Shown here: piece after piece, positions 24,246 to 36,959 of the stretch
Layout of the letters: each line of letters starts with the position of its first letter
Numbering within the stretch: position 1 is the first letter of the stretch
Assembly (NCBI GenBank): GCA_017163975.1
Contig: JAFFSR010000316.1
Coordinates: forward strand, 2,640,001-2,704,000
DNA: 64,000 bases
Source: Anastatus disparis
Lineage: Eukaryota; Arthropoda; Insecta; Hymenoptera; Eupelmidae
Direction: 5' to 3'
The notes under the pieces: generated by a model
The model's database searches: none
What the model was told of the DNA's origin: nothing
What the model saw: only the letters and a program-made list of their open reading frames with translations
Position numbers and translations under genes: made by a program

Positions 24246-24900
24246 ATCGGAATGATGTTTGATGAAAAAAATGTTAAAATTATTCACTAATTACAATAGT
24301 AATATGCTTTCTCGGAGTTAAATTTCGCTGGCATTATTCGAACGAAAAATTCATAAATAAGTAGGGATACTACCGCAAATTTATATGCGAGATGATTTGT
24401 ATGAATGATCTTTATGCATGGGTATCGACTACGAGTAAATCAACATATTTCATGGAACTTGCATAAATCTTAAACAATTGTTCTTTTCAAATCCTTTTAT
24501 TTCCGAGTATTCTCCGACCTAATCAAACAACTTTAGAATCGAAATCTAAAAGAATCTCTAAGTTTCATTTGACGTAGTCCCTGCAAATGTCTGCAAACTT
24601 CATAATCGGTATGGAAAATTTCAAAATTCATTCATATAGACGATTTCCAGGTAGCCAGGATCACCTGGATATTGTGAGATGTCATCTCGGGAAACGTACA
24701 TGTTATTAATAAATAATGGCTAAATTTCAAAAGATTCTTGTAGATAATGTTTATCTTACTCGGAACATCCATGTTTGGCTAGATAACATTTGAAACAACT
24801 TCAAAGTAGTTATTAAACTATAAGTTGAATTTCAAAAGTTTTAGCTGTAGATGATGTTTAAGTTGTCATTAACACCTAGGTATCCAAACACGGCGATCGT
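24246..24900. other. Intergenic DNA
   Basis: No gene or repeat boundary was recognised between the 90-bp array and the long palindrome. Confidence 0.4.
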
Positions 24901-26673
24901 CCCTGTTGAAAATAATGACCTCTTTCCAGTACGTCTTTGAAAGATGTCTTTGAAGACGTCTTTAAATACGACTTTGAAGACGTCTTTGGTCGTGTCTTAG
25001 ATTGGAACAAAATAAGACGTCATTTTTTAAATGTTCCGGAAATATAGTAACCAAATGACGTCTTTTTTATAAGTAAAATAATTTCAAAGACGTATTTTTC
25101 CAATAAATACTCATAGTGAAAGACATAAATTTTCAAAAAAAAATTCTTTTTTTAAAACGAATGACGTCCTCCCTGTTGAAAATAATGACGTCTTTCTAAG
25201 ACGTCTTTGAAAGACATCTTTGAAAGACGTCTTTGAAGACGTCTTTGGTCGTGTCTAAGATTGGAACCAAAAAAGACGTCATTTTTCCAATGTTTAGAAA
25301 ATTCAACAAATGACGTCTTTTTATTATTTCAAAGACGTATTTTTTTTAATAAAAATGACGTCTTTTCTTACGAATTTTTATTTAAAAAATACGTTTTTGA
25401 AATTATACAAAGACGTATTTTTATTTTAAAAAATACGTCTTTGAAAATGTAAAATGACGTTATTCGTTAAATAGCTTTTCTAAACATTGGAAAAATGACA
25501 TCTTTTTTGTTTCAATTTCAGACACAACTAAAGACGTCTTTCAAAGACGTCATTTTCTTCGAATTTAGAAAAAAAAACGTCATTTTTCATGAATTATGTC
25601 ATTGAAAAATGACTTTACATGATAATCATTTTCCATTTAAAGGAAAAAACAACAAAAACGAGGTAAACCTCGTAGTTTCAACTCTTCGAAAAACGAAGAG
25701 CATTTGCGATTAAGTTGAGATCATTCTGGCCTTATATATCTGCGTCTTTGAAATTTGTATAAGGGATCGCAAAACTTGAAAATCGCCACCTAGTGACTTA
25801 CAGTTGAATTGATGGTTGCGCTTGCGTCAATTTTATTTTAACTCACCAGGTGGCGATTTTCAAGTTTTGCGATCCCTTATACAAATCTCAAAGACGCAGA
25901 TATATAAAGCCAGAACGCTCTTAGTTCTATCGCATATGCTCTTCGTTTTTCGAAGAGTTGAAACTGCGAGGTTTACCTCGTTTTTGTTGTTCATTCCTTT
26001 AAATGGAAAATGATTATCATGTAAAGTCATTTTTCAATGACATAATTCATGAAAAATAACGTTTTTTTTCCCTAAATTCGTAGAAAATGACGTCTTTGAA
26101 AGACGTCTTTAGTTGTGTCTGAAATTGGAACAAAAAAGATGTCATTTTTCCAATGTTTAGAAAAGCTGTTTAACAAATAACGTCATTTTACATTTTCAAA
26201 GACGTATTTTTTAAATAAAAATTCGTAAGAAAAGACGTCATTTAAAAAAAAAAAAAAAATACATCTTTGAAATAATAAAAAGACGTCATTTGTTGAATTT
26301 TCTAAACATTGGAAAAATGACGTCTTTTTTGGTTCCAATGTAAGACACGACCAAAGACGTCTTCGAAGACGTCTTTCGAAGACGTCATTATTTTCAACAG
26401 GGAGGACGTCATTCGTTTTAATAAAAGAATTTTTTTTTTGAAAATTTATGTCTTTTACTATGAGTATTTATTGGAAAAATACGTCTTTGAAATTATTTTA
26501 TTTATAAAAAAGACGTCATTTGGTTACTATATTTCCGGAACATTAAAAAAATAACGTCTTATTTTGTTCCAATCTAAGACACGACCAAAGACGTCTTCAA
26601 AGTCGTATTCAAGGACGTCTTCAAAGACATCTTTCAAAGACGTACTGGAAAGACGTCATTATTTTCAACAGGG
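24901..26673. repeat. 1.77-kb nested palindrome rich in GACGTC
   Basis: CCCTGTTGAAAATAATGAC at 24901 is matched by its complement ending at 26673. An inner second pair starts at 25171 and ends at 26402, so each arm carries a direct duplication of about 270 bp. Words such as AAGACGTCTTTGAAAGACG recur many times. The centre is near 25787 with a short loop (GATGGTTGCGCTTGCG region). No target duplication or ORF is seen. It may be a foldback element or a local inverted duplication. Confidence 0.9.
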
Positions 26674-26699
26674 GTGGGTACCACAGCATAATAAATAAC

Positions 26700-28009
<1,310 letters not shown>

Positions 28010-28019
<10 letters not shown>

Positions 28020-28452
28020 ACTTGTCTGTATGTGTGCATGTGGGTCGACACGAAATGTTGCATATATATGAGCCTAGGTGCGTATGTATGTGCGCGTCCA
28101 CATATGTTTTTCTACATACATATATATGATAAAAATTCCTTAGTACGTTTAATTAAAAAGGAATTGTGGAATTTTTAATTAAAGCCCTCGAATTCATAAA
28201 TCATAATCATTACTGATGCTCTTTCAATTCACAATTACATTTTGATTTCTTAATTGAAATTTTTTTTAATTGAGAATTCCTTTTGATTTTTTAATTAAAG
28301 CCCTTTCAATTCACGATTAGATTTTGATTTGTTAATTAAAATATTTTTAATTATTAATTTAAAAGGAATTGTTAATTAAGTAAAACTTTAATTACAAATT
28401 CAAAAATAATTTGTTATTCAAATAATTTTTAATTACTTTTTTCGCAACCCTG
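28010..28452 (-). repeat. Right terminal inverted repeat, outer unique part
   Basis: Reverse complement of 7680-8460, ending GCAACCCTG at 28444-28452, with two rather than six 81-bp units. Confidence 0.85.
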
Positions 28453-28460
28453 GTGAGTTG
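28453..28460. other. Right 8-bp target-site duplication of the giant hAT element
   Basis: GTGAGTTG, identical to 7672-7679. Confidence 0.9.
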
Positions 28461-28690
28461 TTATAATACGGAGGACGCCAAATTGTAACGATTGTACATA
28501 TGGGCTTTAATAAATAAAATATTATTTTACATGAGAATTTTACTCTCTCAATTGCGTGAGTAAAAAAATACCGGACGGCGCCAAATTGTAACGTTTGTAC
28601 ATATTGGCTTGATAAAAAAAACATTATATTACATGAAATCTCAAACTCACGCGTGAGTTGTTCGAGTACGGAGGGCGCTAAATTGTAACC
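28461..28690 (-). repeat. About 100-bp tandem repeats containing the hAT target
   Basis: AATTGTAAC recurs at about 28481, 28583 and 28681, each preceded by a GGCGCCA-like or GACGCCA-like word. The last unit holds GCGTGAGTTGTT, an unoccupied relative of the hAT target. On the minus strand these look like the leader just after an LTR (GTTACA then TTGGCGCC). Confidence 0.65.
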
Positions 28691-29326
28691 TCTCACCACC
28701 CTAACTCTGTAAAAGATAGCACAAAGTGCTCATATTTAAGGAAAAGGATAAGGGAGAAAGGTTATTTTAAACTAGACCCGTTCTTAGTGTAGCGTCATGC
28801 TACATCTAGTCCGGGGTCTCTTTGCTTTTTTGTTTAATTATATCAAGGGCCTCTTATAAGTCAGAAAACTCCAAGACTTATAGTATTATAAGGAGCTTTT
28901 TCAGTAACTTCAATTAGATAAACTTTAGATTAATTAAACTAGTCAATATGCTATACACAATCAACTTCAAATAAAAGAATATAATTAGTATTGAAACACT
29001 TAACACGCACACAAAAGAAATTGAAATAAAGGTATAATTAATTTGTACTACAATAAAACTTTGATTATAACTAGAGTATTATTCTGTTATAACTGCTACC
29101 GGTACGGAGCTCGTGGTTATCCAGCTCCTCGCGGACCTGCAGAATAATCAGAAATAATTAATACTAATAATAAGTATTAAATTTAAAATTAACTTTATTT
29201 GAAGAAGGCTGGCCAAAGAGTCCCGTACAAAGATTCGGCTTCGATCTGCTTAAGCGTCGATCAAGCCGCCGCGGCCGCAATCCTCTCCTACTACTAAGTA
29301 GAATTTGTTGTTTCTTATAACCTACA
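28684..29326 (-). repeat. Probable retroelement LTR (minus strand)
   Basis: Plus-strand TG at 28684 (TGTAACC) and CA at about 29326 bound the segment. The minus strand has AATAAAG near 29195 and ends GGTTACA beside TTAGCGCC-type leader repeats. The outer end is uncertain because no partner LTR or target duplication was found. Confidence 0.35.
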
Positions 29327-29382
29327 TTTATAACTGAAGTTTAATTGTCATATTAATATTAAATTATGTTAAACAATAGAAG

Positions 29383-29891
29383 TTATGAAATACTTATTTA
29401 TATACTGCTTCAAAGGACATGATTGTGCATTTATAGAAATGAAAGCAAGTGAAATAAATACTGAAAGTAATACTAATGATGGAATGAATGAAACGAATTA
29501 TTTGAATATGTTTTATGATGAAATTGAACAATATATAAACACAAGATACAATTGCCCGCCAGAAGCTATACATCGCATATTGGAATATAACATCAGTGAA
29601 CTTTCACATACAATTTATAGATAAGCTGTTCATAATGAAAATGAACAATATGTGTATTTTGAAGAAGAGTCCGAACACGAAATTGATGAGAAAAATGTAA
29701 ATACAACACTAACAGCGTGGTTTGAACTTAATGTAAGTAACCCAGAGGCACATAATTACTTTTATTCTGATATACCGCAACATTATATTTTCAATTAAAT
29801 ACATAAAATATGAACGAAAAGAATAAAAACTATGAAGCCTATTCTAAACAGAATATACTGAGTTAATCCAAAACAAAGAGAAAGATTCTTA
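29383..29891 (+). pseudogene. Helitron Rep/helicase fragment
   Basis: The frame begins MKYLFIYCFKGHDCAFIEM and continues with EIEQYINTRYNCPPEAIHRI, a conserved segment between the Rep nuclease and helicase of Helitrons. Then come TLTAWFELN, and IPQHYIF before stops. It ends near PKQRERF, where homology stops abruptly. The HUH nuclease and all helicase motifs are missing. Stops at about 29622 and 29796 show decay. Confidence 0.8.
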
Positions 29892-30420
29892 GGCCGTGGG
29901 GCGAGCTTAAAAATACGTGTCATAGGAAACCTTTAAACCTTTTGAACACAGCTTGTTTTGAATAGAAGTAATCGAGTAATATATGTCTGGCAGCGTGTAA
30001 ATGGGGCGTTAAGTCGCGGCATTATGTGAAAGTCGACGAAAATTGAATGTATCGATGTATGATAAGAAACCGGATAAAATTTATTTTGTTATTACTTCCT
30101 TAAATGTAGTTATAAAAAAAATATGCCAGACACATAGGGTGGTTCCGTCGCCTCGCCAGACCACCCCAACATGACTATTTAAGCGATTTCTTAGGATTAT
30201 AGGAAACCAGCTGGTTTTTTCAGCATAGCTTGTTTTTTAAATATATTTTACAGAAACGTTTATGCCAGACGCGTAGGGTGGGCCCTAGTGAACCATTTGC
30301 TAACTTTTGAAGCATCATAGGAAACCACTTGTTTTTTTTTTTTAATATCATATTTCAATTTTCTTTTGCAAATATAAAAATGTCAGACACCTATATTGGG
30401 GCTTTTGTTATTAGGATGAT
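29892..30420. repeat. Degenerate direct repeats
   Basis: Words like CATAGGAAACC, GCTTGTTTTTTAAATA and ATGCCAGACACATAGGGTGG recur about three times (near 29920, 30195 and 30315). Confidence 0.5.
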
Positions 30421-32884
30421 GTTTTCGATTTTCGGAGACTGTCCAAAAATACGTAGCAAATACGAAAACGCAGGGAAAAGTGCAAAACTATTAACAATGT
30501 TTAAATAAAGCAAAAATATTGAAATAAAATAGTTATTTGATATAATAAATCATTTAATTTATTATATAAAATAAAAACTTAATATTATAAATCAAAAGAT
30601 AAAAGTTATTTATTACAAAATATTAAATTATCTTTTAAAATTTGTCGCTTAGTTTTATGCTAGGACTATCAGGTAAAATATAGGTCTCCTTTTTATTGAC
30701 GGTCAAAAATTTTGGAGTATAGACCTTATTTTATGTATATATTGTGTTCATCTCTTTTTCGATTTAACAAGAATACGAGGGAAATCAGTATACATCTGCC
30801 ATTGTATGAAGCTACAACCCATCAGTTCTCCAGCCATGTCTGTAAACACTGAGAGAACTATTTCTATGTTAATTAGAAATAATTAGGGTTATGTTGTCTT
30901 GTTAAATTATCAAATCGAAATAAAGTTATTTATTTTAATAAATTTATATTTTTAGAAAATATACTTAAAAAATAAGTAATTTTAAATAAGTAACTATTAC
31001 TTAAAATTCATAAATTTTCGAAAAATAAAAGTAATAAAATTATGATTATTTATATCAGTATCATTTTTGCATTTTTATGAAATAATTTCTTTATATAAGA
31101 ATAAAGAATAAATATTTGAAAAACTGCAATGTCGGTAACTATGCATATATCATATACCCTATTACATCTCCTTAATATAATTAACTATCAAATTATTATG
31201 AAATTATTATATAAAAAAATTGTAATAATATCATACATTAATATTAATATATTAGTATTAATAAAATTAATATAAGTATTTATTAATAGATATTTTACTG
31301 ATTTTAATTGTAAAAATTTTTAATCGAACGTGTTTATATATTTTCAAAATTTGAAATTGGCTAATATTTTTAACTTATGAAATAGCCGTATACTAGCGAT
31401 GTTGCCATGCTGCAACTGAATTTAACTTACGGAACGTGCTCACAGACAGCTTTTCATACTTGTCGATGTTTGTGAATTTCTGAAACTTTATAGATAGTAA
31501 AATGCTATTTGACTCTCGATTACAATTTTAATATATCTCGCTGTCAGAGTCCGTCGCAAATTTACGTATAAACAGAAGCGCTTAAGATTTTTATTCGGTA
31601 TCTCGTTGTATAAGTTTGATATATTAAAAAACTAATTTAAATTATTACAATTAAGGCACTAGTAAGTGTGAAGTATAGATATTTTATTTTTAATAAAATA
31701 TAATTGGTTTTATAAATGTAATAATCAATCATGAACATTTTTTATAAAAATTATTTAAATATTTTGTTTTTTCTTGTCAAGTGCTGATTAAATTCGACGG
31801 TTAATGCTGAATCAAACTACTGGCGACTTATTCATAAAGAATTGTATTAAAAAAACGATTCATGTATCGTATGAATAAGATTCAAGTCGCCTTAAGAGGG
31901 CCCCAAGCCCATCAGGCCTAGGGCTCTATGACCTGTAAAGATGGCACTGAGTTTCATTAAAAGATTTTTAACAGTATATATATTAAATAATTATTTTAGT
32001 TAAGCTTTTAAGTATTTAATTGAATATTTTGTTTCAAATCAGTATTAGTTATTTTCCAGAGTAATAATGTGTAATGTTTCCAAATGACGAAACCAAACCA
32101 GTAACTTTAACTGTGATATTTCTCTCGGTTAATCTTTTTAATTTGGTATTTAAAATTAAATATATTTATTAATTGATATAATGTAGTCATAATACTTGTG
32201 ATCTGACCTGAATTTATTTTTTATTAAAATTTTTTTTTCTCAAAGAAAGTAAAAAAAATTAATAAAACTGAAAAATTTTTAAAGTTACCGTAAATTTGAG
32301 AAACATATTCTTTTTCAACAACAACATAAAAGTCTCCTATTCACATGAAATAAAATTCAAAAAATTTCTGTCTAATGGTATCTGTTTAAACAACTCTCTA
32401 TCTCTCTTTTTTCTTTTGCTTCTGTGGCCAATTTTTATTGGATGTATCGATAAACGATTCTTTTCTTGTGACTATTGCTTTGATCGTCAACTAATTTTTT
32501 TACTTCTCACGCATATTATTAAACATTTTTTTGACCCAGAGATAAAAATACCTTTAAAATAAAAGGTTGCATAATTCTGTACGACTATTATTTCGTGAGA
32601 TATAAGACTTCAAAGTTTGTACTTCATTTCTCAAAGGTGGCTGCGTTCTATTGGCCGCCACTGTATAATTTTCTACTTCAACGATGTCTGGCAGTATGAA
32701 ATCCCCAACCTGCATGTCTGGCACTCATTGTATGGTGTTTTTACATCTATACTAAAAACATTGTTTCCAAAGAAATATAAAACCACAATACAAAAATTAA
32801 ATATAATTAATAAAAATAAAATCAAACATATTTAAAACTCTAAGATAATATTAAATATAAAGAAATTAAAAATTATGAAGTAGA
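30421..32884. other. AT-rich DNA, no supported gene
   Basis: Only AT-driven frames are seen (for example 32296-32562), with no domain signature. Confidence 0.5.
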
Positions 32885-33370
32885 GTTTAGCGCTGTGTGG
32901 TTAAAAATCTAGGCTGCTATTTTTAGTTCTGTGCCATTGAAAAAACGCGATTGCTTATTTAAATACTGTGTGGTTAAAAATATGTGGCTGCTATTGTAAG
33001 TGCTGTGATGGGGAAAAACGCTAAAACTAATGTGAGCGCTGTGTAATTAGAAATTTGCGACTGCTTTTCAGAGCTATACCTGGTTTAAAAAACGCAGCTG
33101 CTATTTTAAGAGCTAAAGATGAAAAACGCAACAATTGTTGTAAGCGCTGTGTAATTGAAAATTCACGGCAGCTATTTTGAGCATTATGTGGTTAAAAAAA
33201 CGCAGCTGCCATTGTGAGCGCAGTGTAATTAAGACTTTACGGATGCTATTTTGAGCGCTGTGTAGTTACGAATTCGCGGCTGCTTTTTTGAGCGCTGTGT
33301 CGTTAAAAAAACGCGACTGCTATTGTAAGCGTTCTGTGATTAAGAAATCACGGTTGCTATTTTCAGCGTT
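32885..33370 (+). repeat. Degenerate 40-50 bp tandem repeat (GCGCTGTGTAATTA type)
   Basis: The words GCGCTGTGT, TTAAAAAACGC, GCTGCTATTTT and GAGCGC alternate through the block, about ten times. Confidence 0.7.
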
Positions 33371-33905
33371 GAGACAAAGAGACAAAGATGGAAGAACGGA
33401 GACAAAGAGACAGAGACGGAGGGATGGAGAGATGGAGATGGAGGGACGGAGACGGAGACAGAGAGACAGAGACGGAGAAATAGAGATGGAGAAATGGAGA
33501 CGGAGGGACGAAGACGGAGACGGAGAGACAGAAACGGAGAGTTGGAGACGGAGAGACGGAGACGGAGAGACAGAGACGAAAAAACGGAGACGGAGGAAAG
33601 AAGACGAAGAGTTGGAGACGGAAAGATGGTGACGGAGAGTTGGAGACGGAGAAACGGAGACGGAGAAACGGAGACGGAGAAACAGAGACGGAGAGACAGA
33701 GATGGAGAGACAGAGACGGAGAGACGGAGAGACGGAGAGACGGAGACGGAGAAACGGAGACAGATAGACGGAAACAGAGAAACGGAGTCGGAGACAGAGA
33801 GACAGAGACGGAGGGACGGAGAGACTGAGACAAACAGACGGAGACGGAGAAACGGAGACAAATATATGGAAAAGGTGACGGAAGACGGAGACGGAGAGAC
33901 GGATA
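33370..33905 (+). repeat. 530-bp polypurine array (GAGACGGAGA)n
   Basis: The plus strand is almost purely A/G with C at fixed spacing, built from 6- and 12-bp words GGAGAC, GGAGAG and GAAACG. All six frames read as low-complexity (RRR/ETE or SVSPSL) and should not be called genes. Confidence 0.9.
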
Positions 33906-34035
33906 TTGTGTATGTATGTATGTGTATGTGAGTAAGTGTATGTGTATGGATATGTGTATATGTATGTATGTGTGTATGTGTATGTATGCATGTGTATGTT
34001 AAAGATGCATGTGTGTATGTATATGCATGTATGTG
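33905..34035 (+). repeat. TG/TATG microsatellite
   Basis: TGTATGTATGTGTATG-type repeat directly after the polypurine array. Confidence 0.85.
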
Positions 34036-34439
34036 ACAATAATGCAAAAGATATCCACGTAAGAAAAAAAAGTCTCAATTCTTTACTTTAATATAATAGT
34101 AGTAATATAAATATATAATTTCATGTATGATTTATTTTTCATATTGAAAATAAATTATACTATTATCAATAACTTCTTATTGATGACTCTGACTTACATG
34201 ATCAAAAATTTATTTCAAAGTTTATGTAAAATGGAAAAAAATGAGCCCTGGAAAAGCAATTTCTGAAGTGGCGAACAATGAGTAATTTCAATTACTATGT
34301 AATACATATAAGAACTAATAGAAAATTTTAAAATTCAGGTCTGTAAAAAATCATGCTAACTTTCCTCTTCATTTACAATAAGAAGTATTTCTATGAATTT
34401 CTCTCTAACATCAGCATTTTCTGGAAAAAAATGATAAAG

Positions 34440-35490
34440 TTGGGACTTTTCCAAAAATTTTGAATAATTTTTGGGCTCTATATTTTTTGGGTCTTAAGTT
34501 TTTTAAGCCCTAAATTTTTTTTTGACTTTATATTTTCTTGGGCTCTATATTTTATGGGCCCAATATTTTTCCGATTCTTATATATTATCGGGCTCTATAT
34601 TTTTTTAGGACCAACATTTTTTTGGGCCCAATTTTTTTTCGAAATTAATATTTTCTTGGGTTTTATAATTTTTTTGAGTATTATATTTTATTTAGTTCTA
34701 TTTTTCTGGGCCTTATATTTTTTAGGCCCTTCATTTTTTTGAGTCCAATTTTTTTTGGGCCTCATATTCTTTTTGGGCCTTACATTTTCTTGGGCTCTAT
34801 ATTTTTTTGGGCCCAATATTTTTTCGATTCTTATGCATTCATGGGCTCTATATTTTATCGATTCTTATGCATTCTTGGGCTCTATAATTTTTTTGGGTCC
34901 TATATTTTATTTAGCTCTATTTTTTCTGGGCCTTATATTTTTTAAGCTCTACATTTTTTCGAGTCTTATTTTTTTTGGGCCTCATTATTTTCGGCCTCTA
35001 ATTTCTTGGCTTCCATATCTTTTTTGGTCCTATATTTCTCAAGGCCTTTTATTTTTTTGGACCTACTTTTTTTCGAGTCCTATTTTCTTTGGACCTCATT
35101 TTGTTGGGCCTCTAATTTTTTTGGCCGTTTATTTTTCTGGGTCTTCTTTTTTAACTTTTTTTTGGGTTTTCATTTTTTTTAATCTTATATTTTTTTGGGC
35201 GCAATTTTTTTTTTATTATTATATTTTCTTGGTCTCTATATTTTTTGGACCCAATATTTGTCTGATTCTTTTATTTTTTTTATCCCAATATTTTTTTTAT
35301 TCTTATTTTACTTGAGCTCTATATTTTTTTGATTCTTATATTTTCTTGAGCTCTATATTTTGGCCGAATATTTCTTTAAATCTTATTTTTTTTTATTCTT
35401 ATGTATTCTTGGCTCTATATTTTTCTGAGCCCAATATTTTTTGGATTTTAATATTTACTTTGGCTCTATATTTTGAGCTCTAAATTTTGC
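34440..35490 (+). repeat. T-rich degenerate minisatellite (GGGCTCTATATTTTTT type)
   Basis: Units of about 20-25 bp such as GGGCCCAATATTTTTT, CGATTCTTATATTTTC and TTGGGCTCTATATTTT repeat for about 1 kb with strong T/A strand asymmetry. Long frames here are repeat artefacts. Confidence 0.85.
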
Positions 35491-35763
35491 CATAGTAAAC
35501 TAAATTAAACTTAATTTTCAATAATGTTCATATGGCTTCCATGTCGTACAATTGGTAATGTTTGCCTCAAATCTCCTGATGCAATTACAGTTTTACCACC
35601 AAAAGGTTGGTTCACATCGCATAAATCTTAAAAAAAACGATCAACTGCTTCAAAAGCAAATTTTGAAGTCCTGGATATTTTATCCCAAATAATTATTTGT
35701 GTTCCCTTTGTTTGCTTTCTGCAGAATTAGGCTCAACATTACAAATTGTACAATCTGTTATAT

Positions 35764-36015
35764 TTAAGAGGACGTTGTATCTCTCTATTTTTTTCTAATA
35801 AAAAATTGTAGGTTTTTGGAAAAACTAGTCGTTATTATTAGAAATCAGTAGTTATCCGCAACTCGTACAGTAAAAGACAATATTTTTTCCACTGAGAACA
35901 AATTAATTCTCTAGCCTCACTCATGATTTTGTAAGTATGTCAAACTTTTTTTGAAAACGAAGCATCAAAATTAATTTCATTATTAATTAATTAATTTACT
36001 CCAGCGACCTCTTAA
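35764..36015. mobile_element. TTAA MITE, family A (decayed copy)
   Basis: TTAA is at 35764-35767 and 36012-36015. The left end GAGGACGTTGTATCTCTC matches the MITE at 17199. The right arm is largely lost. It is inserted in the Helitron helicase, whose frame (FKLPLNITDC) continues across it with one TTAA kept. Confidence 0.85.
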
Positions 36016-36595
36016 CGGTAGTTTGAATGTTGTATGCACGGTTTTTCCATCAACTAATGAATTTTCTGCTACAGCTGTCCAAGCTACACATAAATAATGT
36101 ATAGTATGATATTTAAAATAAACTATTTAAACGTTAAGTAAATAACTTTTTTTACTTACACCTGGTCCATCTATAAAGATATATTTTTCTTTATTTTGGT
36201 TGTTTAAACTTTTTATAGTAGAGTTAAATATTTGCCTTTGTTCATCATTCAAAGAATTTATTTTCATTTCTAATTCATTAAGAATATTATTATTATGATT
36301 TAAAATTGTTTGATTATTATCTTCTTCTATAAATGTGCTTATGTTAGGTAAATTGAAATCATTTAAAGAAAATCCATTGACTTGTAAATTATTTTTAATA
36401 ACATTCAATGCAAGATTTTCACCTATATTTTTTTCGTATTTAGGATGGTATAACTTATCTTTATATTTTTCATATGAATCTCGTGAATTTATAGGATTAT
36501 GAAAAACGCAAATGAAAGCAAATAAGTCAGAAAGAATATAAAGGAATTCTGTTGAAGATGCTTCTTCCAAACATCTATCCCATTCTTCATCTTCG

Positions 36596-36959
36596 TTAAC
36601 GGCAGGCCGGAGTAGAACCTGATACCGACCAAGTAACAATTGAGTTGTTTGTTATTTACTCAAGAATTAATCGGTATATCTTCAAATTAAAGGTTGAGCG
36701 CAATAGATATTATTATTATGGACATCTATGCACAAGAAAAAAAAATTCTACCGCTTTGTTTTTGAGAAAAGTAAGTAACGCCAAAGTAAAAGTTTATGTT
36801 TATAATATTTTCGCGTTACTTACTTTTCTAAAAAACAAAGCCATTGTAATAATAATATCTATTGCGCTTAACCTTCAATTTGCAGATACACCGATTAATA
36901 CTTGAGTAAATAACAAAAATTTTAATTAGACAAGGACAGCGAATCCGGCCTGCTCTTAA
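36596..36959. mobile_element. TTAA MITE, family B (CGGCAGGCCGGA ends)
   Basis: TTAA is at 36596-36599 and 36956-36959. The arms are inverted over about 160 bp (TTATTTACTCAAG, TATTATTATTA, AAAGTAAGTAACGC). It is inserted in the Helitron gene; the frame across the site (QSINEDEEWDRC) is intact when one TTAA is kept. A remnant of one end lies near 20085-20160. Confidence 0.9.

Noticed and set aside
33288..34078. Arg/Glu-rich and Ser/Pro/Leu-rich frames up to 252 aa
   Set aside because: Both strands of a polypurine hexamer repeat; no codon-level evidence of selection.
34554..35315. Phe/Leu/Ile-rich frames in three phases
   Set aside because: T-rich minisatellite, not membrane proteins.
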